Source: DASPKW01 sp038244055
GTDB taxonomy: Bacteria > Planctomycetota > Phycisphaerae > Tepidisphaerales > Tepidisphaeraceae
Direction: 5' to 3'
Assembly: GCA_038244055.1 (NCBI GenBank)
Contig: JBBRTW010000029.1
Coordinates: 1-28,041 of the forward strand
DNA: 28,041 nucleotides
This document shows, piece by piece, positions 1-5,828 of this stretch. The notes under the pieces were generated by a model, which was not told the DNA's origin, searched no databases, and saw only the letters and a list, made by a program, of their open reading frames with translations. The position numbers and the translations under genes were made by a program. Numbering within the stretch: position 1 is the stretch's first letter; every line of letters begins with the position of its first letter.

Positions 1-567
1 CTCGAAGTCCACTGGGATCACAACTGGGTGAGGGGCACGCCCTTCGACACCGTTCGCCATATCGTCCTCTATGATTTTGCGATCCACTGGTTCGACATCC
101 TCACCTGCTTCATGGGCCAGCGCATCCCCCGCCGGGTCTTCGGCTCCAATGCGGTTTCCCCTTCGCAGACCATCAAGCCCCCCCTGCTCGGCCAGGCCCT
201 GATCGAATACGATGATGCCCAGGCCTCGCTCGTGTTCGATGCCGATGTCCGCTTCGGCAAGGAAGACCGCGCCTATCTGGCCGGGCCCAAGGGCACGCTC
301 CTCAGCACCGGGCCGAGTCTCACTGAGCAATCGGTTACGCTCCACACCGCCAAAGGCTGGTCCCGCCCCGAACTGGCCGGCAACTGGTTCGAAAACGGCT
401 TCCACGGCACGATGTCGGAGTTGCTGCTTTCCATTGAGCAAAGGCGCGAGCCGTCGAATAGCGCGCGGCATAACCTGCGATCGCTGGCGCTTTGTTTCGC
501 AGCGTGCCAGAGCGCGCAGACGGGCAAACCCATCGTCCCCGGAAAAATCCGCAAGCTGCCGGGATAA
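1..567 (+). CDS. Gfo/Idh/MocA family oxidoreductase, C-terminal part (5' truncated by window edge)
   Basis: The frame is open from base 1 with no stop, so the gene begins outside the window and the GTG at 28 is only an internal codon. The visible 188 residues match the C-terminal alpha/beta domain of Gfo/Idh/MocA NAD(P)-dependent oxidoreductases. Visible marks are DFAIHWFDI near the start, a beta-sheet region (ALIEYDD, ASLVFDADVRFG), and the family-typical end GTMSELLLSIEQRREPSNSARHNL followed by SAQTGKPIVPG. The N-terminal Rossmann domain is not in the window, so cofactor and substrate cannot be judged; members usually oxidise or reduce sugars, inositols or their derivatives. It is the only plus-strand gene in the left half and converges on metK. 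The stop is TAA at 565-567, directly followed by an inverted-repeat element. Confidence 0.85.
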   Translation, partial: LEVHWDHNWVRGTPFDTVRHIVLYDFAIHWFDILTCFMGQRIPRRVFGSNAVSPSQTIKPPLLGQALIEYDDAQASLVFDADVRFGKEDRAYLAGPKGTLLSTGPSLTEQSVTLHTAKGWSRPELAGNWFENGFHGTMSELLLSIEQRREPSNSARHNLRSLALCFAACQSAQTGKPIVPGKIRKLPG

Positions 568-574
568 AATGTGA

Positions 575-699
575 TGGGTGGCATGGGTAAGGCTCTCAGG
601 CCTTACCCGTGGAGCCAAATTGCTGGTCAACCTCTTGAGAGCAGTGGCGCTCGCGCGATCGAGACACGGGTAACGGAGTACCGTTACCCATGCCACCCA
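575..699. repeat. MITE-like element with 16-bp perfect terminal inverted repeats and two nested hairpins
   Basis: TGGGTGGCATGGGTAA (575-590) is the exact reverse complement of 684-699. Each arm can also fold locally: GGGTAAGGC (585-593) pairs with 600-608, and GGGTAACGG (668-676) pairs with 681-689, both 9 bp without mismatch. The outer stem and the two local hairpins share bases and are mutually exclusive. The element starts 8 bases after the oxidoreductase stop and carries no credible gene. It resembles a miniature inverted-repeat element or REP-like repeat; no target-site duplication is obvious. Confidence 0.7.
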
Positions 700-717
700 G
701 CCATGCCGCCGAGTCTC

Positions 718-757
718 AAAAAAAGCGCGGGCTCATGGATCGCTCCACAAGCCCGCG
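718..757 (-). terminator. Rho-independent terminator of metK
   Basis: On the minus strand CGCGGGCT (757-750) pairs perfectly with AGCCCGCG (733-726) around a 16-nt loop, and is followed after one C by seven T residues (724-718). It lies about 55 bases past the metK stop. GC-rich stem plus T-run is the classic intrinsic terminator form. Confidence 0.8.
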
Positions 758-768
758 TCTTAATTCTT

Positions 769-795
769 CTTCGTGCCCTTCGTGTCCTTCGTGGT
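769..795. repeat. 9-bp tandem repeat CTTCGTGNN, 3 copies
   Basis: Three consecutive units CTTCGTGCC, CTTCGTGTC, CTTCGTGGT lie between the metK stop and its terminator. It is one of several short-period arrays in the window. Confidence 0.75.
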
Positions 796-811
796 TACCC
801 CGCCTTCGAGG

Positions 812-2062
812 TTACCCGGCTTTCTTGGCGATTCCCGCTGCTTTGGCGAGGATGTCGGCCTTATCAGTCTTCTCCCAGGAGAACGCGCCGTCCTTGCCGG
901 GCTCGCGGCCGAAGTGTCCGTGCCGCGCGGTCTGCTGATAGATCGGGCGGAGCAGATCCAGGCTCTTGATGATCCCGCGCGGGGTGAGCTTGAAATGCTC
1001 GCGCACCAGCTCGGAAATCTGATCCTCCGGGATGACGCTCGTGCCTTCGGTCGACACCGTCACGCTCACCGGGTTGGCCACGCCGATCGCATAGGCGAGT
1101 TGCACCTCGGCCACCCGCGCCAGGCCCGCCGCCACGATGTTCTTGGCGATGTACCTGCCCATGTAGCAGGCCGAGCGATCGACCTTGGTCGGGTCCTTGC
1201 CCGAGAAAGCGCCGCCGCCATGCCGGCCGCGCCCGCCGTAGCTGTCGACGATGATCTTCCGGCCGGTCAGGCCGGTATCGCCGTGCGGGCCGCCGACGAT
1301 AAACCTGCCGGTGGGGTTGATGTGGAAGACGATGTTCTTGTTCCAGTATTTGGCGGGGATGCAGGGCTTGATCGCTTCTTCGATGATGATCTTCTTGGCC
1401 TTCTCGGAGAACTCGCCCTTCTTATCGAGCACCGATTCATCGTGCTGCGTGGAGACGACGACCGTATGGACGCCGGTCGGCCGCTCATCCTCGTAGGAGA
1501 CGGTCACCTGGCTCTTCGCATCCGGCCGCAGCCACTTGTACTTGCCCTTGAGCCGCAGGTCGGCCAGTTTCTCCACGATCCGGTGGGAGAGATGAATCGG
1601 CAGGGGCATGAGGGCGGTGGTTTCATCGCAGGCGAAGCCAAACATCAAGCCCTGGTCGCCAGCGCCGGTGTTGTCGTCGCCCTCGGAATCGGCGGCTTTG
1701 GAGACGCCGCGCGAAATGTCTTCGGACTGGCCGTGCAGCGTGCGGATGACCGCGCAGGAGCGGTAGTCGAACCCGATGGCCGGGTCGTTGTAACCGATGT
1801 CCTGGATCGCCTTGCGTGCGGTATCCTCGGCCATCGACAGGGCCGCGGCGGCCGCCTGATTGTGAACCGTGACCTCGCCGGCGATCACAACCAGGCCGGT
1901 GGTGACCAGCGTTTCGCAGGCCACGCGGGCGAAGGGATCCTTGGCGATGATCGAATCCAGCACCGCATCGGAAATCTGATCGGCCACCTTATCGGGATGG
2001 CCCATGGAGACGGATTCGCTGGTAAAAAGATGCGAAGAACGGCGGAAATCAGCAGCGGACAC
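812..2062 (-). CDS. metK: S-adenosylmethionine synthase (methionine adenosyltransferase)
   Basis: Makes S-adenosylmethionine from methionine and ATP in the cytoplasm. The 416-aa product is slightly longer than the usual 380-400 and shows the family signatures: HPDK (22-25, ATP-binding region), GAGDQG (133-138) and the glycine-rich phosphate loop GGGAFSGKD (282-290). The start is GTG at 2062; a GGAGG sits 6 bases upstream and the protein begins MSAADFRRSSHLFTSESV, which places the first conserved strand correctly. The ribosome-binding site is part of a perfect palindrome (separate entry). The gene is the last of a minus-strand series and has its own terminator at 718-757. A 380-base gap separates it from moaC, so it may have its own promoter, but I recognise no SAM or SAH riboswitch there. 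Confidence 0.97.
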   Translation of the reverse strand: MSAADFRRSSHLFTSESVSMGHPDKVADQISDAVLDSIIAKDPFARVACETLVTTGLVVIAGEVTVHNQAAAAALSMAEDTARKAIQDIGYNDPAIGFDYRSCAVIRTLHGQSEDISRGVSKAADSEGDDNTGAGDQGLMFGFACDETTALMPLPIHLSHRIVEKLADLRLKGKYKWLRPDAKSQVTVSYEDERPTGVHTVVVSTQHDESVLDKKGEFSEKAKKIIIEEAIKPCIPAKYWNKNIVFHINPTGRFIVGGPHGDTGLTGRKIIVDSYGGRGRHGGGAFSGKDPTKVDRSACYMGRYIAKNIVAAGLARVAEVQLAYAIGVANPVSVTVSTEGTSVIPEDQISELVREHFKLTPRGIIKSLDLLRPIYQQTARHGHFGREPGKDGAFSWEKTDKADILAKAAGIAKKAG

Positions 2063-2080
2063 GGTTAACCTCCGGAGGTT
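2063..2080 (-). promoter_or_regulatory. Overlapping palindromes containing the metK ribosome-binding site
   Basis: AACCTCCGGAGGTT (2067-2080) is a perfect 14-bp palindrome and GGTTAACC (2063-2070) a second, overlapping 8-bp palindrome. On the minus strand the GGAGG in the centre is the metK Shine-Dalgarno sequence, 6 bases before the GTG. A dyad at this point could be an operator or could pair with another mRNA copy; either role is inference. Confidence 0.5.
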
Positions 2081-2442
2081 TTTTAGAGTTCAAAATCGAG
2101 GTGGCGAGGGCAAAATCCCCGCCGGGAATCAAGGGGTCAGACGATACACGCGGGGCACAATGCATGCAAACCGCCCGTGCGCCCGATGGGTCCTGGAGAG
2201 ACCGACACACACCCACTATCGGACAGCAGGCGGGCCCAGTGCAGAATTCCCCGGCAAAATTGCGGCCTTTCGGGTGAGAAAACCCGGTTTTCCCCCGCCC
2301 GGGCCGGGATGGGAGAGGTTGATGACACTGTCTTGTACATAATCGCACGAAATCGATGGATTCGCCGTGGGCAGCGATGCCGCATGCTCCATCGATTACA
2401 CATACGTCCGGTCGATGCTTCGAATACTCGTCTTTCCGCGCC
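2081..2442 (-). other. Intergenic region moaC-metK; no gene seen
   Basis: About 360 bases without a credible gene. It holds a 15-base odd palindrome GAAAACCCGGTTTTC at 2278-2292. On the minus strand there is also a small hairpin at about 2101-2123 (GGCGGGG against CCCTCGCC). Neither a clear sigma-70 promoter nor a known riboswitch consensus was found, though the length would fit a leader for metK. Confidence 0.4.
2351..2397 (-). repeat. 10-bp inverted repeat downstream of moaC
   Basis: AATCGATGGA (2351-2360) is the reverse complement of 2388-2397, with a 27-base loop that itself contains GC-rich short complements. It begins about 45 bases past the moaC stop. There is no T-run, so it could stabilise a 3' end or be a weak terminator. 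Confidence 0.4.
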
Positions 2443-2946
2443 TCATCGCGCCTTCCAATTCCCCGATTTCCCTCCTGTCTTTTCCAGCAGGCGGAGGCCT
2501 TCAATAATGATCCCCTTATCCACCGCCTTGCACATGTCGTAGATCGTCAATGCGGCCACCGCGACGGCGGTGAGAGCTTCCATCTCGACCCCGGTCTTGG
2601 CGGTGATGCGGGCGGTCGCCTTGATGCGCAGACGGACGCGCTGCTCACCCTCGCCCGGCTCGAAACTGGGCAGATCGAAATCCACCTCGACACTCTCGAT
2701 CGGCAACGGATGACAGAGCGGAATGAGATCGCCCGTCCGCTTGGCGGCCATGATCCCGGCGATGCGGGCGACGCCGAGGACTTCCCCCTTGGGCATTTTC
2801 TCATCAGCGATCATTTGCAGGGTCTGCGGCAGGAGAAGCACGAATCCCTCGGCCACCGCCCGCCGGGCGGTGATGGATTTATCGCCGATGTGAACCATGC
2901 GGGCTTTGCCGGAATCGTCGATGTGGGTGAGCTTTGGTTTGGGCAT
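2443..2946 (-). CDS. moaC: Cyclic pyranopterin monophosphate synthase MoaC
   Basis: Second step of molybdenum cofactor synthesis: converts the MoaA product (3',8-cyclo-7,8-dihydroGTP) to cyclic pyranopterin monophosphate in the cytoplasm. The protein is 167 aa, the normal family length. Visible motifs are LIPLCHPL (74-81), TGVEMEALTAV (118-128) and YDMCKAVD (136-143); Asp137 and Lys140 correspond to catalytic residues known in the family. I chose the ATG at 2946 (MPKPKLTHID), because an ATG 30 bases further up (2976) would overlap the preceding gene and add a non-conserved stretch. The upstream gene ends only 4 bases before this start, so the two are probably co-transcribed. No other molybdenum cofactor gene is in the window. 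Confidence 0.95.
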   Translation of the reverse strand: MPKPKLTHIDDSGKARMVHIGDKSITARRAVAEGFVLLLPQTLQMIADEKMPKGEVLGVARIAGIMAAKRTGDLIPLCHPLPIESVEVDFDLPSFEPGEGEQRVRLRIKATARITAKTGVEMEALTAVAVAALTIYDMCKAVDKGIIIEGLRLLEKTGGKSGNWKAR

Positions 2947-2950
2947 GGAA

Positions 2951-3511
2951 CTACTTTCCCGCCTTGGAATCGGCAATCGGCTGATAAATGCGAATCCATC
3001 CCTCCTTGAGATCCGCCAGATGCAATGTCGCCGCCGAGACGATCTTCTTGCCGCCGGTATTCTGCTGGAGAATGTGAATCACCACGCCGCCTTCATCCAC
3101 CGATGCGACCACGGCCGTATGGTGGCCCATGCTCTGGGTTGAAGTGCGTTTGCCCTCCTTATGAACCCATTTGGCGTCCCGAAATTGAATGATGTCGCCG
3201 GGATGAACATCGGCCGGCTTGCCTTCACCCTTGGGCCCGCCGGCGGCGGACTCCCAGAAGAGAACCTGCGTTCCCCAGACGTAGTCGCCCGAGCTCGGCG
3301 CATCCTTCCCGCCACGAGCCTTGGCACCGGCCGCCTTCAGGGCGTGGCTGGCCAGCGAAGAACACTCGCCATTACCGACTTCCTCGCCGATATGCTGCTG
3401 GCAGAAAGCGACGACCTTGTCGCCGATCGATTCCTCCTTCGCCGGCGCGGCGGCTAATTGCCACGCGAGGCTGATCGTCACCGTGAGAATGCAGATTGAA
3501 CTTGAGCGCAT
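2951..3511 (-). CDS. Secreted NlpC/P60- or CHAP-like protein
   Basis: Predicted 186-aa exported protein. Residues 1-23 form a signal peptide (ILTVTISLAWQLAAA). The rest has the order expected for papain-like amidases of the NlpC/P60 or CHAP type: GECSSLASHAL with candidate nucleophile Cys50, then HPGDIIQF (103-110), then a strand with MGHHTAVV, His130 or His131 being the candidate general base. Such enzymes usually cleave peptidoglycan stem peptides or other amide bonds, but the exact substrate is unknown. I chose the ATG at 3511 because the signal peptide follows directly; the longer frame to 3619 would add 36 residues lacking a signal and run towards the 7-bp repeat array. It is 4 bases from moaC; no functional link between the two is apparent. 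Confidence 0.6.
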   Translation of the reverse strand: MRSSSICILTVTISLAWQLAAAPAKEESIGDKVVAFCQQHIGEEVGNGECSSLASHALKAAGAKARGGKDAPSSGDYVWGTQVLFWESAAGGPKGEGKPADVHPGDIIQFRDAKWVHKEGKRTSTQSMGHHTAVVASVDEGGVVIHILQQNTGGKKIVSAATLHLADLKEGWIRIYQPIADSKAGK

Positions 3512-3610
3512 GGGGGGTTCCGTATTCAGCGGGTAAAATGTCCGCGAATTAAAATGTAACGCTCGCCATCGATCCGTCAATCTATCTTCGTCGCCCTCCA
3601 TGCGGAATAC

Positions 3611-3670
<60 letters not shown>

Positions 3671-3675
3671 AGAAT

Positions 3676-4284
3676 TCATCCCGTCAACGCCATCAACCCA
3701 AAATACACCCCCAGCCTCAAAAGAAAGATCACGCAGACGCAGTACCAGGTATCGCTCTCCTGCAGATCGAACAGCATCCCGAGGAAGGCGAAATAGAGGC
3801 AGAACTGGGCGGCCCAGCCGAGGAGCATGCCCAGGGGGAGAAAGATCAGCAGCGGGGTGGCCAAATGCACGACCGCGCCGGGGGCAACCGAGATGGCGCT
3901 GAGTTTCAGCACCACCGTCCAGAAGGAGCCGAGCTCGAAGCGGCACAGGCGGGCGGTCAGGAAGATCCCGGCCAGCATGAACAGCGTGCCGATGACCAGG
4001 TCGATCCCCACGGTCTTGAGGGCCATCTCCATCGTCCCCCGGCTCAGGAAGGCGGCGACGATTTCGATGGCCACGCCGCCGCCGAGGAGCCAGAGGGGGA
4101 TGTACTGATCCTTGAGGATCTGCTCATCGACGCGCCCGCGCGTTTTTTTCACCGGTTTGGATTCGTATGCCAGGGGGAGAACATTGGCCGGGCGGGATGC
4201 ATGGGCCGGCCGGGCCGCGATAGGCGGGCGCGCCGGGTCGGGCGCGAGGTCGTATAGGTCATCATCGCCCTTGGGAGTGGTCAT
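3676..4284 (-). CDS. Multi-pass membrane protein of unknown function
   Basis: 202 aa. The first 55 residues are hydrophilic and rich in proline and alanine, with DDLYDLAPDP near the start. Four or five hydrophobic segments follow at about 62-81, 91-112, 121-150, 152-172 and 178-198. The profile resembles small integral membrane proteins of the YIP1/DUF type, but no defining motif is visible, so no function is assigned. The start ATG at 4284 lacks a strong Shine-Dalgarno sequence. It lies downstream of kdsA on the same strand, separated by a long imperfect hairpin (4324-4433). Confidence 0.7.
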   Translation of the reverse strand: MTTPKGDDDLYDLAPDPARPPIAARPAHASRPANVLPLAYESKPVKKTRGRVDEQILKDQYIPLWLLGGGVAIEIVAAFLSRGTMEMALKTVGIDLVIGTLFMLAGIFLTARLCRFELGSFWTVVLKLSAISVAPGAVVHLATPLLIFLPLGMLLGWAAQFCLYFAFLGMLFDLQESDTWYCVCVIFLLRLGVYFGLMALTG

Positions 4285-4323
4285 GGTGTTCGTCGCCGGT
4301 TACGCGGGTTTGGTAAAAGCGTT

Positions 4324-4433
4324 CACAGAGAGCACCGAGTTCACAGAGGACACAGAGGAAAACAAAACCAATTCGATCTCTTTCTACTGTCCTTTTCTTC
4401 TCTGTGCCCTCTGTGTTCTCTGTGCCCTCTGTG
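4324..4433. repeat. Long imperfect inverted repeat made of 9-bp CACAGAGNN / CTCTGTGNN units
   Basis: The left arm (4324-4362) and right arm (4395-4433) are complementary over 39 bases with about six mismatches, leaving a loop of about 32 bases. Both arms have a 9-bp period: the right arm reads CTCTGTGCC, CTCTGTGTT, CTCTGTGCC, CTCTGTG. It occupies nearly the whole gap between kdsA and the membrane-protein gene and would form a strong RNA hairpin on either strand. Confidence 0.8.
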
Positions 4434-4451
4434 GCTGTTATGGGCATCGAA

Positions 4452-5261
4452 TTACCTACCGCCGCCGAGTTTGGCAATCGCGCTGCACGCCCGCAGGATC
4501 GGCTCGACTTCCTCCAACCCCAGCATCGTGGCCGCATCGCTCTTGGCATGCCTCGGGTCGGGGTGGCATTCCAAAAACAATCCATCGACACACCCCGTCG
4601 CCATGGCCGCGCGGGCCAGCAGCGGTGAATACTCCGGGTTGCCGCCGCTGGTGTTGCCCAGGCCGGCGGGCATTTGCGTGGAATGCGTGATGTCGAACAC
4701 CACCGGCTGGCCGATCTTTTTCATCACCGCCAGCCCCGTGAAATCGTTGACCAGCCGGCCATAGCCGAAGAACGTGCCGCGCTCGGTGAGCATGATGCTC
4801 GAGTTGCCGGTGGATTTGATCTTCTCCACCGCCAGGGCCATCTCGGCCGGCGCCATGAACTGCCCTTTCTTGACGTTGATCGTTTTGCCCGTCTGCCCGC
4901 AGGCCAAGAGCAGGTCCGTCTGCCGGGCGAGGAACGCGGGCACCTGCAGGATATCCACCACCTCCCCGGCCGCGTGAGCCTGCGACGGCTCGTGAACATC
5001 CGTCAGCACCGGCACGCCCAGCTCCCCCTTGACCGCGGCGAGAATCTTCAGCCCCGCCTCGAGCCCCGGCCCGCGGAAGGAGGCATTGGAGGAGCGATTG
5101 GCCTTGTCGAAGGAGGCTTTGAAAATGTAGGCCAGCCCGAGCAAGTCGCAGACTTTCTTGACGTGCCGGCCGATGGTCAGGCAGAGATCGAGAGACTCGA
5201 TGACACAGGGGCCGGCGATGATGAAGGGGCCGGGGGGGCGGGTTATTTGTTGCATGTCCAT
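4452..5261 (-). CDS. kdsA: 3-deoxy-8-phosphooctulonate (Kdo-8-P) synthase
   Basis: Condenses phosphoenolpyruvate with arabinose 5-phosphate to Kdo-8-phosphate, the precursor of the Kdo in lipopolysaccharide; cytoplasmic. The 269-aa product has AGPCVIES (16-23), KANRSSNASFRGPG (53-66), TDVHE (87-91), FDITHSTQ (189-196) and ECHPDP (231-236). Cys19, in the AGPC motif, together with His193, Glu231 and Asp242 marks the metal-dependent class of the family (the metal-independent enzymes carry Asn instead of this Cys). The start is the ATG at 5261 (MDMQQ) or the one at 5255. The frame stays open 441 bases further up, but that stretch is repeat DNA. No good Shine-Dalgarno site is present. It implies an outer membrane with Kdo-type lipopolysaccharide. 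Confidence 0.95.
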   Translation of the reverse strand: MDMQQITRPPGPFIIAGPCVIESLDLCLTIGRHVKKVCDLLGLAYIFKASFDKANRSSNASFRGPGLEAGLKILAAVKGELGVPVLTDVHEPSQAHAAGEVVDILQVPAFLARQTDLLLACGQTGKTINVKKGQFMAPAEMALAVEKIKSTGNSSIMLTERGTFFGYGRLVNDFTGLAVMKKIGQPVVFDITHSTQMPAGLGNTSGGNPEYSPLLARAAMATGCVDGLFLECHPDPRHAKSDAATMLGLEEVEPILRACSAIAKLGGGR

Positions 5262-5319
5262 GGTCAAGGGTCCATTGTCCGGTGTTTGGGGCGGGATTGG
5301 AAGGAAGGGGTTTTGGAAT

Positions 5320-5354
5320 GATGAATGATGAATGATGAATGCTGAATAACGAAT
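5320..5354. repeat. 7-bp tandem repeat GATGAAT, 5 copies (inverted relative to 3611-3670)
   Basis: Three perfect GATGAAT units, then GCTGAAT and AACGAAT. GATGAAT is the reverse complement of ATTCATC, so this array is in opposite orientation to the one at 3611-3670. The two arrays bracket kdsA and the membrane-protein gene. Confidence 0.85.
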
Positions 5355-5365
5355 GAGGGAGGGTT

Positions 5366-5488
5366 GGGTTTGTTTGGCATGGGGCGCGGTGGGTTTGTTT
5401 GGTATCGGGGGGATGGGTTCATTTTGCGCCGGCGCGGTGGGTTTGTTTGGCAGATGGGGCGGCGGGTTCGTTTTGCGCCGGCGCGGGG
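5366..5488. repeat. 24/25-bp tandem repeat, 5 units beginning GGGTTYRTTTKG
   Basis: Units begin at 5366, 5391, 5415, 5439 and 5464 (spacings 25, 24, 24, 25). Two sub-types are mixed: GGGTTTGTTTGG (units 1, 2, 4) and GGGTTCRTTTTGCGCCGGCG (units 3, 5). Confidence 0.8.
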
Positions 5489-5565
5489 GAGGGTGAAGGA
5501 CTCCGGGTTGGGAATGGGGGAGGATTGGGAAGTGCGCATGATGGGCCTCTGTATTGACGGGTGGT

Positions 5566-5581
5566 GTCACGCTGGCGTGAC
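5566..5581. promoter_or_regulatory. 16-bp palindrome GTCACGC-TG-GCGTGAC
   Basis: Perfect 7-bp arms around TG, about 305 bases upstream of the kdsA start. It has operator-like size and symmetry but no T-run. A regulatory role is only a guess. Confidence 0.35.
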
Positions 5582-5730
5582 GTTGGGCGCGCACGGACCA
5601 TTGATGGTGCGATGGGAATGCGGATTTTTCTGGGGGATTTGAGGGCGGCGGGGGTAGCGCGGGGGTGGCGCGGCGTGCGCGCCGAGAGTGTTTGGTGCGC
5701 ACGGGCTTCGACGAGTCGCGTCGTTGGACG

Positions 5731-5748
5731 CGCTCCGCAAGCGGAGCG
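5731..5748. repeat. 18-bp palindrome CGCTCCGC-AA-GCGGAGCG
   Basis: Perfect 8-bp arms with an AA loop, 26 bases past the stop of the phosphoesterase gene. It could act as its 3' hairpin, but no T-run follows on the minus strand. Confidence 0.5.
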
Positions 5749-5764
5749 GCTAAAATCGGAGGGG

Positions 5765-5828
5765 ACCTATACCCTACACCCTATTCCCTACACCCTCGCG
5801 TCGCCTTGTCCCTTTGTCCCATTGTCCC
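5765..5828. repeat. Adjacent 7-bp (CCCTAYA-like) and 8-bp (NTTGTCCC) tandem repeats
   Basis: ACCTATA, CCCTACA, CCCTATT, CCCTACA, CCCTCGC follow each other at 5765-5799. Then CTTGTCCC, TTTGTCCC, ATTGTCCC follow at 5805-5828. The stop codon and last residues of the phosphoesterase gene lie inside these repeats. Confidence 0.75.

Larger units (their letters stand above)
5262..5773. other. 512-base gene-free region upstream of kdsA, packed with repeats
   Basis: No credible gene. From left to right it holds a 7-bp GATGAAT array, a 24/25-bp tandem array, a 16-bp palindrome, a GC-rich stretch and an 18-bp palindrome; the last bases belong to a 7-bp CCCTAYA array. The kdsA frame is accidentally open through it. 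I could not identify a convincing kdsA promoter. Confidence 0.7.

Noticed and set aside
568..969. Short plus-strand open frames after the oxidoreductase gene
   Set aside because: They translate the inverted-repeat element, the metK terminator and the 3' end of metK on the wrong strand.
773..2068. 431-aa plus-strand open frame across metK
   Set aside because: Complete antisense shadow of metK, caused by high GC; no family motif and no ribosome-binding site.
2063..2442. SAM or SAH riboswitch upstream of metK
   Set aside because: I could not match the conserved cores of known SAM/SAH classes by eye; a covariance-model search would decide.
5262..5702. N-terminal extension of kdsA by 147 residues
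   Set aside because: The extension is translated repeat DNA (NKPTAP, HHSSF-type peptides); the KdsA fold begins at MDMQQ and the family has no such extension.
5765..5799. Telomere-like CCCTAYA repeat as a replicon end
   Set aside because: Only four or five imperfect units inside a chromosomal gene context; simple slippage explains it.
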